From Oscillospiraceae bacterium (lineage in GTDB: Bacteria > Bacillota > Clostridia > Oscillospirales > Oscillospiraceae): a stretch of DNA of 64,000 nucleotides. Below the pieces are notes generated by a model, which was not told the DNA's origin, did not search any database, and saw nothing but the letters and a program-made list of their open reading frames with translations. Below, in pieces: positions 17,275-26,633 of the stretch. The DNA is taken from the NCBI GenBank assembly GCA_009783555.1, contig WRDH01000001.1:1-64000 (forward strand). Direction: 5' to 3'. Numbering within the stretch: the stretch's first letter is position 1; the number at the start of each line of letters is the position of its first letter. The position numbers and the translations under genes were made by a program.

Positions 17275-19233
17275 TTGAAGCCGAAAAGCAGAAGCCCGCG
17301 TGAAATAGGTTTATACATTATAATTATAATAATAATATTATCTGCATTTTATCTAATGTACTCTCCGAGCGATACAGCAGCTACGAGGATAGATAATTAT
17401 TCGGACGTACGACGTTTTTTCATGAATGGAGAAGTAGTTTCATTCTCAATTAACAATAACAACCGCTGGACAGCGGAAGTCAGAGACAGTGGAGGAGACG
17501 GAAGTACAAGGATTGTTTTCCATGACCTTCTGAGTTTAGATTTATTTTATGCTGATAACAGCAGTTATGTTAACGACTTAATGCAGCATGACGCTGACTT
17601 TGAATACAATTACGAGCCCGGCATGAGAATACCGTGGTGGGTTTCGTTATTACCATACATATTCCTTATAGCAATATTTTTCTTCATTTGGAACTCTATG
17701 ATGAACCGTTCGGGAATCGGCGGGGATAAAGGCGCAATGCGTTTCGGGAAGGCACGAACGCGAGTTGCCGGTGACGATAAGAAAAAGGTAACATTTGCCG
17801 ATGTCGCCGGAGCGGAAGAAGAAAAAGAGGAGTTGGCAGAAATCGTTGATTTCCTCAAAGGACCGCAAAAATACATTACAATCGGTGCGCGTATTCCAAA
17901 AGGAGTCTTGCTTGTAGGACCTCCCGGTACGGGTAAAACACTCATAGCCAAAGCAGTCGCAGGTGAAGCGGGAGTCCAGTTCCTGTCAATATCAGGTTCG
18001 GATTTTGTTGAACTCTACGTCGGCGTCGGTGCATCCCGTGTCCGCGATTTATTTGAACAGGCAAAAAAGGCCGCTCCTTCAATTATTTTCATTGATGAAA
18101 TAGACGCGGTCGGCCGCCAGCGCGGAGCAGGTCTCGGCGGCGGTCATGACGAGCGTGAGCAAACACTCAACCAGTTGCTTGTTGAAATGGACGGCTTTGC
18201 GACCAACGAAGGTGTAATAATAATTGCGGCGACAAACCGCTCGGACATTCTCGACAATGCTTTACTGCGTCCCGGACGTTTTGACCGTCAGGTCTATATT
18301 GGTCTGCCGGATATTAAAGGTCGTGAGGAAATACTCAAAGTTCACGCAAAAGGGAAAATACTTGGCGAGGATATAAATCTTGCCGAAATAGCAAAGGGTA
18401 CGATTGGATTTACCGGTGCCGATCTGGAAAATCTTCTCAACGAATCAGCTCTTCTCGCAGCTCGTGCAAACAAAAGAGTAATAACAATGGAAGATATTGA
18501 AGAAGCGACACTTAAAGTTATGGCAGGTCCGGAAAAGAAAAGCCGCGTAACAACTGAAAAAAGCCGTAAGATAACAGCGTATCACGAAGCAGGACACGCC
18601 GTCGTATCACACAATCTTGAACATGTTGACCCTGTACATCTTGTGACCATTATCCCGCGCGGTCAAGCAGGCGGTATGACTGTATATCGTCCGCAGGAAG
18701 ATAAGGATTATACGTCGAGAAGCGAAATGTTTGAGCGTATTGTTTCGGCTTTGGGAGGGCGTATTGCGGAAAAAATATTCCTCAATGATATTTCCACGGG
18801 GGCTGCAAGCGACATTCAGCATTCAAGCGCACTCGCGCGTGCAATGGTTATGAAGTACGGCATGAGTGATGCAATAGGTCCGATTTCCTTTGATGACAGC
18901 AGCCGTTCGGTCTTTATCGGGCGCGATTTCTCTCAAACGAAGAGTTATTCGGAAAAAACAGCGGCGGCAATCGACGATGAGGTAAAAGTAATTTTCGATT
19001 CCGCAAGCGCAATTTCCGAGGAAATAATAAACGAAAACCGTGATTTGGTTATTGCAACAGCAGAGTATTTGCTCGAGCATGAATCAATGGACGGCGAGGA
19101 GTTCAAAGCGTTTTGCGACAATGGCGGGGTAATGCCGGAGAAGAAGGTCTCTGATATTCATAAGCCAACGACTGTAAACAGCGATTTCCCGGAAATTCCT
19201 GATTTGAGTAGTTTCTTTGGTGATAAGAAATAG
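17275..19233 (+). CDS. ftsH: ATP-dependent zinc metalloprotease FtsH
   Basis: FtsH is a membrane-anchored AAA+ protease that removes misfolded membrane and regulatory proteins. The 652-residue protein has a first membrane helix (about 12-27), an external domain, a second helix (about 124-142), the AAA module with Walker A GPPGTGKT (about 215-222) and Walker [12 protein letters not shown], an SRH region ending [11 protein letters not shown], and the zinc site HEAGH (about 437-441). The TTG start has AGGAG 8 nt upstream. The C-terminus ([15 protein letters not shown]) is a typical hydrophobic tail. Confidence 0.97.
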   Translation: MKPKSRSPREIGLYIIIIIIILSAFYLMYSPSDTAATRIDNYSDVRRFFMNGEVVSFSINNNNRWTAEVRDSGGDGSTRIVFHDLLSLDLFYADNSSYVNDLMQHDADFEYNYEPGMRIPWWVSLLPYIFLIAIFFFIWNSMMNRSGIGGDKGAMRFGKARTRVAGDDKKKVTFADVAGAEEEKEELAEIVDFLKGPQKYITIGARIPKGVLLVGPPGTGKTLIAKAVAGEAGVQFLSISGSDFVELYVGVGASRVRDLFEQAKKAAPSIIFIDEIDAVGRQRGAGLGGGHDEREQTLNQLLVEMDGFATNEGVIIIAATNRSDILDNALLRPGRFDRQVYIGLPDIKGREEILKVHAKGKILGEDINLAEIAKGTIGFTGADLENLLNESALLAARANKRVITMEDIEEATLKVMAGPEKKSRVTTEKSRKITAYHEAGHAVVSHNLEHVDPVHLVTIIPRGQAGGMTVYRPQEDKDYTSRSEMFERIVSALGGRIAEKIFLNDISTGAASDIQHSSALARAMVMKYGMSDAIGPISFDDSSRSVFIGRDFSQTKSYSEKTAAAIDDEVKVIFDSASAISEEIINENRDLVIATAEYLLEHESMDGEEFKAFCDNGGVMPEKKVSDIHKPTTVNSDFPEIPDLSSFFGDKK

Positions 19234-19234
19234 A

Positions 19235-19990
19235 ATGAAAAAAATTGCAATATTATTGTTTTTATCTACAGTGCTGATGCTTGTAGGTTGTAACAGGATA
19301 CCGAATGAGATATCTTCTCCCGAGCATTTAAATGGCAGGATTATCGGGGGTCTTGCGGGTACTCCGTCTCTGCGTCTTGCCGATGAGCTTGGCACGGCTG
19401 TTGCGTTTAATACGGGTCACGAAATGATGCTGGCTCTTCGTGCAGGCAGTATAGACGGTGTCATAATGGAAAGAACAACGGCACTGGAGCTTGTTTCGGA
19501 TACGAGAGGTGTTAGAATCCTGCAAGAGCCGCTGGTTGAATACGAATTGAGTTTTGCGGTGCCGATGGAGAACAGGGCTTTGTTGGAAGCGGTTAATCTG
19601 GCTCTTGAAGAACTCGGCAGAAACGGTACGCTCAGAGGGTTGGTCAGCAGGTATTTTGCTCGCGGAAGCTTCAGCTATCAACCACTTGAAGATGCTGAAC
19701 TCCGGGAAAACTATTTGCATATAGCTCTCCCGTCCGACAATCCGCCTTTTTCATTCAGAGACGATACCGGACAGTTTATCGGTATGGATGTTGAGGTTGC
19801 CATTGCTGTAAGTGATATCCTTGACATTCGTTTTGTAGTCTTGGAATATGACCCGTGGGAGTTGGTAACGGCAGTCTGGCACGGCAGAGCAGACCTTGCG
19901 CTCGGGTGGCATCCCGGAGAAGGCGAAGGTATAATAAGTACATCAGAGCCATACGCAAGAGCAATACAAGTGGTTATTGTACGCAGGTAG
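19235..19990 (+). CDS. Solute-binding-protein-like lipoprotein with swapped lobe order
   Basis: A secreted lipoprotein of about 251 residues: a signal helix and lipobox LVGC around residue 20. The next 110 residues match the second lobe and C-terminal helices of family 3 amino-acid-binding proteins (LNGRIIGGLAGTPS, LRAGSIDGVIME, then EAVNLALEELGRNGTLRGLV). A block typical of the first lobe follows (LHIALPSDNPPFSFRDDTG, FIGMDVEVAIAVSD, LVTAVWHGRADLAL) and stops near SEPYARAIQVVIVRR. The order is thus reversed compared with a normal family 3 protein. It may be a circular permutation or two partial domains. ATG 19235 starts one base after the ftsH stop. No ABC permease or ATPase is near. Confidence 0.7.
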   Translation: MKKIAILLFLSTVLMLVGCNRIPNEISSPEHLNGRIIGGLAGTPSLRLADELGTAVAFNTGHEMMLALRAGSIDGVIMERTTALELVSDTRGVRILQEPLVEYELSFAVPMENRALLEAVNLALEELGRNGTLRGLVSRYFARGSFSYQPLEDAELRENYLHIALPSDNPPFSFRDDTGQFIGMDVEVAIAVSDILDIRFVVLEYDPWELVTAVWHGRADLALGWHPGEGEGIISTSEPYARAIQVVIVRR

Positions 19991-20014
19991 GATTTAGAGA
20001 GGGATGGGTTTTAA

Positions 20015-21448
20015 ATGATAGATATAGCTTGGCTGGCGGAGCATGGACCTTGTAAGAAGTTTACTGCGGGAATGAATATACCATGTCCCGGCGGACCTGA
20101 TCCTGCACAGAAATCGATGTATATACTGCTTGCCGGAAGAGTGGATGTAACCAGAAAGAGCGCTGCAGGAGGCTCGCAGATGGTGGCAACGCTTAGTCAG
20201 GGTGATGTCTTCGGTGGCCGTGAGTATTTTACGGGAGCGGATGATTGCACATATAAAGCAGGGACAGATTCGGCAGTGTATGTGATAACGGAGGAATCCT
20301 TTAACGATTTGTCATGGTCGCGTCCCGAGATATTGTTTGACATACTTAAAGCTGCATATATGCCGCTGAAGAAAATTTCCGCAACAGCGCATTCACAAAA
20401 GACTCCTCAAGAGGCGGCAAAACAAGAAGCAGCAAAACAAGAGACAGCAAAAAAAGAAGCAGCAAAGCAAGAGGCGGCAAAACAAGAGGCAGCAAAACAA
20501 GAGGCGGCGAAAAAGGAAGCTGCAAAGCAAGAAGCGGCTAAGCAAGAAGCGGCTAAGCAAGAAGCGGCAAAGCAAGAGACGGCAAAAAAAGAAGCAGAAA
20601 AACAGCAACAGGTTGCTACTCAAAATGTCGTGGTTTTACATGAGTCACCGCAAAGTGCCGCTCAAAAGCAACCGGAAGCTCCAAAAGCAACTAAATCTGC
20701 CCCTATACCAACCGATATACTTGAAACAGAGTTGTTCCCGTCAGGGCATAAGCAATACCCCGGTATTACAAAACCTGAGTATGCACCACTGGTCTTCCCG
20801 AAGGAATATAAATGCCCGTATTGCAAATCAGATTTTAAAGATTTCAGGGTTTTTCGCTCAAAACTATATGAAAGCACCCCGATGCGGTATGACTTAAGAA
20901 AATACTTTAGAGATTTCCAGACAGAGTGGTATGATATACTCACATGCCACAGTTGTCTGTTTAGCACATTTCACACCTACTTTACGGAACCGAAACCGAT
21001 ACAAAAAGCGAAGATTGAAAACAAGCTGATCAAAGCCCGATCAGAGATTGTTTTAGATTTCGATGCAGAGCGAAATTTAGATTATGTATTCACAGTGCAC
21101 TATCTGGCACTCCAATGCGCCGAGGGCTATCCGTCTATGGGTAAACAAATCCGGGCGAAGCTGTGGGGTAACCTGAGCTGGCTGTACGAAGATGTTAACG
21201 ATAAGGATATGGAAGCATTTGCTGCTACCAAAGCAGCGGAAGCGTATGAACAAGTATACACTGAAAGCAGGCTGACCCCGACACAGGAACAAATAACCTG
21301 CTTATCAATTGCAGGTATGCAGCACAGAGCGGGAATTGACAACAACCTTAAAAAGTTTATTTTTAAAGCTAAAACTCAGAGCGGAGGAGATAAAACCTAT
21401 GCAAAACTCGCGGAAGACTTCATGTACGAGTTAAAGCTGGAGGAATAG
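20015..21448 (+). CDS. cNMP-binding-like domain, EAAKQ repeat linker and DUF2225
   Basis: The 477-residue protein has three parts. Residues about 15-115 look like a cyclic-nucleotide-binding fold (MYILLAGRVDVTRK, LSQGDVFGGREYF), but the usual FGE...R phosphate-binding motif is altered. Residues about 130-200 are some 13 tandem pentapeptides EAAKQ/ETAKK, predicted to form a long charged helix. Residues about 255-477 match DUF2225, with a zinc-ribbon pair (CPYC and CHSC) and TPR-like helices. There is no signal peptide. It overlaps radA by one nucleotide. DUF2225 proteins have no settled role; ligand sensing is an inference. Confidence 0.75.
   Translation: MIDIAWLAEHGPCKKFTAGMNIPCPGGPDPAQKSMYILLAGRVDVTRKSAAGGSQMVATLSQGDVFGGREYFTGADDCTYKAGTDSAVYVITEESFNDLSWSRPEILFDILKAAYMPLKKISATAHSQKTPQEAAKQEAAKQETAKKEAAKQEAAKQEAAKQEAAKKEAAKQEAAKQEAAKQEAAKQETAKKEAEKQQQVATQNVVVLHESPQSAAQKQPEAPKATKSAPIPTDILETELFPSGHKQYPGITKPEYAPLVFPKEYKCPYCKSDFKDFRVFRSKLYESTPMRYDLRKYFRDFQTEWYDILTCHSCLFSTFHTYFTEPKPIQKAKIENKLIKARSEIVLDFDAERNLDYVFTVHYLALQCAEGYPSMGKQIRAKLWGNLSWLYEDVNDKDMEAFAATKAAEAYEQVYTESRLTPTQEQITCLSIAGMQHRAGIDNNLKKFIFKAKTQSGGDKTYAKLAEDFMYELKLEE
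20409..20606 (+). repeat. 15-bp tandem repeat encoding EAAKQ
   Basis: About 13 consecutive 15-bp units of the form GAAGCGGCAAAGCAA with third-position variation. The variation shows the array is old enough to have drifted while the peptide was kept. Copy number may vary between strains. Confidence 0.9.
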
Positions 21449-22878
21449 TGAAGCCGAGAATAACATTTTTTTGTACTGATTGCGGTAATGAGCAGCCTAA
21501 GTGGACGGGGCAGTGCAGTGCTTGTGGTGCATGGAATACAGTTGTAGAGCAGCCTTCGTATACAAAACCTAAAGGTGGGTCATCAGCAGGGAAAGTTGCA
21601 GGTGGCGGAGCGATACGGAGTGGAGCATCGCGAGGAGTCGCACGTGATGGGAGAAGTAAACCGCGTGAGCTTCTAAACCTTGATACAACAAAAGAAATCC
21701 GTTTTTCAAGCGGATTCGGAGAGCTTGACCGCGTGCTTGGCGGAGGAGCTGTGACAGGTTCGCTCGTGCTTGTCGGAGGAGCTCCCGGAATAGGGAAATC
21801 AACGCTGTTACTGCAAATATGCGGCATTATTGAAAACAAAAAAGAACAAATGAAGGTGCTCTATGTATCCGGCGAGGAATCTGAGCGTCAGATAAAAATG
21901 CGCGCAGAACGCCTCGGAGTTAAAGGCAATAGCGTATATGTTCTTGCGGAAACTGAAATAAACGAGATAATCGAACATACAGCGGAGCTAAACCCTGATA
22001 TATTGATTATAGACTCGATACAAACACTTTATAATCCCGAATTAACAGCATCACCCGGTAGTGTCGGACAAGTAAAGGATTGTACAATGACACTGCTGAG
22101 GCTCTCAAAAGATGTTGGAGTAACAGTGTTTCTTGTAGGGCATGTCAACAAAGAAGGTGCAATAGCGGGTCCAAAGGTCCTCGAGCACATGGTTGATTGT
22201 GTCTTATACTTTGAAGGCGAAAGCTCAATGAATTACAGGATACTACGTGCCGCAAAAAACCGCTACGGTTCAACAAACGAAATAGGCGTATTCGAGATGC
22301 TTGATATTGGTCTGGCGGAGGTTCCGAACCCTTCGGAAATGCTGCTCTCGGGAAGACCGGCTATGACACCCGGAACATGCGTCACATGCGTTATAGAAGG
22401 CACCCGGCCGATTTTGGCAGAAATACAAGCACTCGTAACTCCAAGCAGTGCAAATATGCCGAGAAGAAACTCAAACGGAATAGAGTACAACCGCGCAATG
22501 ATGCTCCTTGCGGTACTGCAACAACGCGGAGGGCTTCGTATCGGCGGTTGCGATGCATATATTAATGTAATAGGCGGTCTAAGTTTAGACGACCCCGGAG
22601 CAGACCTCGCGACAATTCTCGCTCTGGCTTCTGCTTACAAAGATAAACCCTTAAGAGACGATGCGGCTGTTTTTGGAGAAGTCGGTCTAACAGGAGAACT
22701 CCGACAGGTCTCACAGGTAAACCAGCGCCTTGCGGAAATCTCAAGAATGGGCTTCAAAAAATGTATAATGCCGTCACAAACAAAAAGCAAACTGCAGATT
22801 CCGGATGGTCTGGATATAATCCATGTTAAGAATATTACAGAAGCAATAAAAGTATCAAACTGTGAAAAATCTACATAA
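21448..22878 (+). CDS. radA: DNA repair protein RadA
   Basis: RadA (Sms) is a RecA-like helicase that aids branch migration during recombination. The 476-residue protein has a four-cysteine zinc finger (CTDC and CSAC, residues 9-27), Walker A GGAPGIGKST near 110-120, the RadA-specific KNRYGSTNE motif, and a C-terminal Lon-protease-like domain (YINVIGGLSLDDPGADLA). The GTG start overlaps the stop of the preceding gene by one base. Confidence 0.96.
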   Translation: MKPRITFFCTDCGNEQPKWTGQCSACGAWNTVVEQPSYTKPKGGSSAGKVAGGGAIRSGASRGVARDGRSKPRELLNLDTTKEIRFSSGFGELDRVLGGGAVTGSLVLVGGAPGIGKSTLLLQICGIIENKKEQMKVLYVSGEESERQIKMRAERLGVKGNSVYVLAETEINEIIEHTAELNPDILIIDSIQTLYNPELTASPGSVGQVKDCTMTLLRLSKDVGVTVFLVGHVNKEGAIAGPKVLEHMVDCVLYFEGESSMNYRILRAAKNRYGSTNEIGVFEMLDIGLAEVPNPSEMLLSGRPAMTPGTCVTCVIEGTRPILAEIQALVTPSSANMPRRNSNGIEYNRAMMLLAVLQQRGGLRIGGCDAYINVIGGLSLDDPGADLATILALASAYKDKPLRDDAAVFGEVGLTGELRQVSQVNQRLAEISRMGFKKCIMPSQTKSKLQIPDGLDIIHVKNITEAIKVSNCEKST

Positions 22879-22927
22879 TGCTTCTACATTTCTACATAGT
22901 TTTATCGTTATGCGAAATATGTAATTT

Positions 22928-22956
22928 TTTACTGGCATAGCGTGTTTTTTTATGTT
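22928..22956 (+). promoter_or_regulatory. Possible promoter for the lipoprotein gene
   Basis: TTTACT (22928-22933), 17 bp, TATGTT (22951-22956), in an AT-rich 104-bp gap after radA. Both hexamers match the consensus at only four of six positions. Confidence 0.3.
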
Positions 22957-22982
22957 ATTATGTACGTCCGAGGTTTTGGGAG

Positions 22983-24326
22983 ATGAGCAAAAAACAAAGA
23001 AAAATTATTATCTTTATTACAGTGCTCACAGCAGTGCTGCTCACAGGCTGTTTTAATATTACTGCAGATGACCTGTTCAGCCTGCCTGAAATAGCACCCG
23101 AGCATCTTAGGCTTCAAGCGCATATAAACATACTGACAAACCAAGGCGCGGAGTTTGCGCCGCCGTCAAGAGGACCGAACAGGCAAGCAGTGCAACTGGT
23201 TGACTTAAATGGTACGGGCACAAGTGAAGTTATAGCATTTTTCTCAATACCGGAAGAAGGTACACTGAGAGTGTATATATTCGAAATGTATGATGGCGAT
23301 TATGTGGTTGCATCGACAATAGAAGGCATCGGGACTGAAATAGACAGTGTCAGGTACATTGACATGGATGGGGATGGAGTCAAGGAACTGGTCATAGGGT
23401 GGCAAATGGGATCACTTCGTTATATGTCAATTTATACAATCCAAGATTTTCATGCAAAGGAGCTTGTCAGCAGAGTCGAATATTCGGAAATAGCAATATC
23501 GGATATTTCGGGGGACGGAACAGATGATGTTATAGTCTTCCGGTTACCGACACATGATACGGGTGCGGTTGCGGAAGTATATTCCCTGATGCAGGACGGT
23601 GAAATTGTAAAAGAAGAAGCCAGACTCTCAAACGCAATAGAATCAATATCACGTATACAGACAGGAAGATTGGTTGACGGTTTCCCTGCGATATTTGTTG
23701 ACAGTGAGGGGACTTTTGAAAACGGGAGTCTTGTAACAGACATATTGGGAATGTCCGGGGAAGGGAATTTTTCAAATATATCAATGGTGAGCGCAAGCGG
23801 AATTAGTGAGTCGACAGTCCGTCACAGAATGGCAAGCACTGACATTAATAAAGACGGAGTAGTGAAAGTGCCGAGTCTGAGACTTTTGGAGACTCAATCT
23901 GAAACAGAATATTTTGCAATTGACTGGTATACTTTCAGAAACACCGGGGAGAGGGTATATTCTTTAACGACATATCACAACACCTTCGACGAGTGGTTCT
24001 TGATATTACCGGATGATTGGCGGGAAAATATATCGGTTCGCAGAGAAGATTCTATACCGGGAGAAAGAACAATAATATTCTCATATCACGACGGAGCGTC
24101 CGGAGCATACGAGGACTTTCTTAAAATGTTCAGGTTATCCGGCGATAATGCGGTTGAAAGAGCTACGACAGGTGGTAGAGAATTGCTGACTATAGCAGGG
24201 GCATCAACATACGCCTTTGAACTGGTTGCTCCTCCGGACAGCTTCGGGTTAACATTTAACAGTGCGGTCATCAGAGAAAATTTCCGGCTGATATACTCTG
24301 ACTGGCTTGCCGGAAGCGCGACTTAG
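22983..24326 (+). CDS. Lipoprotein with VCBS/FG-GAP-like calcium loops
   Basis: The 447-residue protein has a signal helix with lipobox LLTGC (Cys about 20). Several Asp-rich loops of calcium-binding repeat type follow: DLNGTGTSEV, DMDGDGVKEL, DISGDGTDDV and DINKDGVVK. These occur at intervals of roughly 50-100 residues, as in integrin-like beta-propellers. The last third has no recognised motif. It lies directly upstream of a response regulator and sensor kinase, so it could be an extracytoplasmic partner of that system; that link is inference from position. Confidence 0.75.
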   Translation: MSKKQRKIIIFITVLTAVLLTGCFNITADDLFSLPEIAPEHLRLQAHINILTNQGAEFAPPSRGPNRQAVQLVDLNGTGTSEVIAFFSIPEEGTLRVYIFEMYDGDYVVASTIEGIGTEIDSVRYIDMDGDGVKELVIGWQMGSLRYMSIYTIQDFHAKELVSRVEYSEIAISDISGDGTDDVIVFRLPTHDTGAVAEVYSLMQDGEIVKEEARLSNAIESISRIQTGRLVDGFPAIFVDSEGTFENGSLVTDILGMSGEGNFSNISMVSASGISESTVRHRMASTDINKDGVVKVPSLRLLETQSETEYFAIDWYTFRNTGERVYSLTTYHNTFDEWFLILPDDWRENISVRREDSIPGERTIIFSYHDGASGAYEDFLKMFRLSGDNAVERATTGGRELLTIAGASTYAFELVAPPDSFGLTFNSAVIRENFRLIYSDWLAGSAT

Positions 24327-24361
24327 GGGTTAGTACACATTTACCGAAAGGAATGATAATA

Positions 24362-25051
24362 GTGAAAAAAATTCTTGTTCTTGAGGATGAAGTAAGCATA
24401 CGGAGTTTTGTTGTTGTCAGTTTGACACGTGCAGGATATGACGTAATTGAAGCAGGCACGGGTGCGGAGGCATTTGAGCAGCTTAAAATACACCCTGATA
24501 TTAAAGTTGCGATTCTTGACATCGGACTCCCTGATACAGACGGATTTGAAGTTTGCCGGAAGATTAGAACCGCCGACCCGCACATGGGCATTATCATGTT
24601 AACGGCAAGAACGTCAGAAATGGATAAAATTACAGGTCTGATGACCGGCGCGGACGACTATGTTACGAAGCCGCTTTCATCTCTTGGAGAGTTTTCGGCA
24701 CGGGTTGATGCTTTATTTAGAAGAATAGATGTGGCAAGACCTGTTGATTCCGGAGTGTTTGTTCAAGGTCCGTTCAGACTGAATACGATGAACAGGGAGT
24801 TTGAGAAAGACGGAAACCGCATAAAACTCACAGAAGTTGAATATGCGATTATGAAAATGTTTATGGAAAACTCGGGAAAACCGATCTTGCGTGAAGATAT
24901 ACTCAACACAGTCTGGGGACGTGACTATTTTGGTGAAGTAAAAATAGTTGACGTAAATATCAGACGATTGAGAATGAAGATAGAAGATGACCCGACAAAC
25001 CCGATATATATAATTACAGAGCGTGGAATTGGCTATAAATGGGGACTTTAG
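24362..25051 (+). CDS. OmpR/PhoB-family response regulator
   Basis: The protein has an N-terminal receiver (phosphoacceptor D53 in VAILDIGLPD, acidic pair in VLEDE, Lys in YVTKP) and a C-terminal winged helix (LTEVEYAIMKMFMENSGKP, VDVNIRRLRMKIEDDP, ITERGIGYKWG). The start is GTG 24362: GAAAGGA lies about 10 nt upstream, whereas the in-frame ATG at 24353 overlaps that SD. It is followed after about 57 nt by a sensor kinase and preceded by a calcium-loop lipoprotein. Confidence 0.93.
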   Translation: MKKILVLEDEVSIRSFVVVSLTRAGYDVIEAGTGAEAFEQLKIHPDIKVAILDIGLPDTDGFEVCRKIRTADPHMGIIMLTARTSEMDKITGLMTGADDYVTKPLSSLGEFSARVDALFRRIDVARPVDSGVFVQGPFRLNTMNREFEKDGNRIKLTEVEYAIMKMFMENSGKPILREDILNTVWGRDYFGEVKIVDVNIRRLRMKIEDDPTNPIYIITERGIGYKWGL

Positions 25052-25108
25052 TCAAATGACAAATCATAAAAACAGAGGAAGTATTTCAAATAAGGTCTGG
25101 TTAATGCG

Positions 25109-26581
25109 TTGACGAGGATAAAGAAATTTTACGAAAATTTCATGAGCGGACTACGCAAACGATGGCTTCGAGGTACGGTATTTATCGCACTCTTAGCCGT
25201 CGTACTTGTCATTGCGATGTTTTCGGTAGGTATTTACAGTTATTATTTCGCGACAATCCGTACGGGACTCGAAGCAAAAGCCAGAACTGCAACAGACTTT
25301 TTCGCGAACTACGTAGGACGCTCTTATGATGATTACTATGAGAGTGCGTTCCGATACGCTGAAACATTTCGCGAAGCCGACAGGATTGAAATGCAGTTTC
25401 TCAATAGTGACGGAAGCATAATGATTTCCACAATGGCGATGACATCAGGCACATCACCCGGCTCGCCCGATGTTATTGAAGCACTGGAAACAAGGCAAAT
25501 AGCTACATGGGTCGGCAGGCGCGCTACTACCGGTGAGCGTATTATGGCAGTATCCGCACCGATGATTTATGCAGACGGCGGAGTCATTGGAGTTATGAGA
25601 TTTGTTACAAGCCTGAGACTGGTCGACAGGCAGGTAGCATTCAATATTATGGGTGTTGTAGGTGTTGGAGCAGTTTTATTAACAATGGTATATCTTCTCA
25701 ATATGATATTCATCCGCTTTGTCATAACACCTGTCAGTGAAATCACAAAAATGTCAAAACGGATTGCAGAGGGCAGCTACGGAATACAGATAAACAACGA
25801 GTACCGTGATGAAATAGGAGATATGGTCGAATCAATAAACGAAATGTCGCTCAAAATCGCTCAGACCGAAAAAATACAATCCGAATTTATTTCATCAATA
25901 TCTCATGAACTCCGAACACCTCTTACTGCAATAACCGGTTGGGGAGAGACACTTACATACAGCGACGACTTGGACGAGGATTCAAAACGCGGCATCGAAA
26001 TAATACTTAAAGAAGCCAGAAGGCTTACAAAAATGGTCGAAGAGCTGCTGGAATTTACTATGATTGCGGATGGCAGGTTTACTTTAAACATAGCCCAAAT
26101 CGATATTTCCGCAGAGCTGGAAGATGCAATTTATACGTTTAGTGAGCTTCTGCATAAAGATGAACTCGAATTTGACTATCATTTTGATCTGCCTGACATT
26201 ATATTTATACCCGGAGATGCCAACAGATTAAAACAAGTGTTTCTCAACCTTTTCGACAATGCGGTTAAGTACGGACGTGATGGAAAACGCATTGATGTTT
26301 ACATCGGGATGATAGAGGATGATGTTATCATTACAATCCGCGACTTTGGACAAGGTGTTGCAGAAGATGAACTGGAAAACTTAAAAATGAAGTTTTACAA
26401 AGGGAGCAACTCAAAAGAGCGTGGAAGCGGTATCGGTCTTGCTGTATGCGAAGAGATAATTAAGTATCACGGAGGGACTCTCGAGCTTTCTAACGCTTCA
26501 GACGGCGGTTTTTTGGTCACAATTGTCCTCCCGATATCTGATTCACCTTCAACTCCTTACGTAAAAGTGGTTAGCGACTAA
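25109..26581 (+). CDS. Membrane sensor histidine kinase
   Basis: A 490-residue kinase with two membrane helices (about 20-47 and 178-208) flanking an extracytoplasmic sensor of about 130 residues. A HAMP domain follows, then the dimerisation domain with phosphoacceptor H266 (SHELRTPLTAITGWGE), and the ATPase domain with N-box NLFDNAVKYG, G1 DFGQG and G2 GSGIGLAVC. It pairs with the regulator at 24362. The TTG at 25109 gives the longest frame with a distant AAGG; ATG 25142 is possible. The signal sensed is unknown. Confidence 0.92.
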   Translation: MTRIKKFYENFMSGLRKRWLRGTVFIALLAVVLVIAMFSVGIYSYYFATIRTGLEAKARTATDFFANYVGRSYDDYYESAFRYAETFREADRIEMQFLNSDGSIMISTMAMTSGTSPGSPDVIEALETRQIATWVGRRATTGERIMAVSAPMIYADGGVIGVMRFVTSLRLVDRQVAFNIMGVVGVGAVLLTMVYLLNMIFIRFVITPVSEITKMSKRIAEGSYGIQINNEYRDEIGDMVESINEMSLKIAQTEKIQSEFISSISHELRTPLTAITGWGETLTYSDDLDEDSKRGIEIILKEARRLTKMVEELLEFTMIADGRFTLNIAQIDISAELEDAIYTFSELLHKDELEFDYHFDLPDIIFIPGDANRLKQVFLNLFDNAVKYGRDGKRIDVYIGMIEDDVIITIRDFGQGVAEDELENLKMKFYKGSNSKERGSGIGLAVCEEIIKYHGGTLELSNASDGGFLVTIVLPISDSPSTPYVKVVSD

Positions 26582-26633
26582 CCAATGGTCGATGGTAAGG
26601 TACATATTAGTAATAGATAAGTGAGATATTATA

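Noticed and set aside
20409-20606. CRISPR array
   Set aside because: The 15-bp units are contiguous with no spacers and encode a pentapeptide in frame.
20393-20623. Leu/Phe/Cys-rich frame on the opposite strand of the EAAKQ array
   Set aside because: It is the complement of the 15-bp tandem repeat; it has no SD and no plausible protein sequence.
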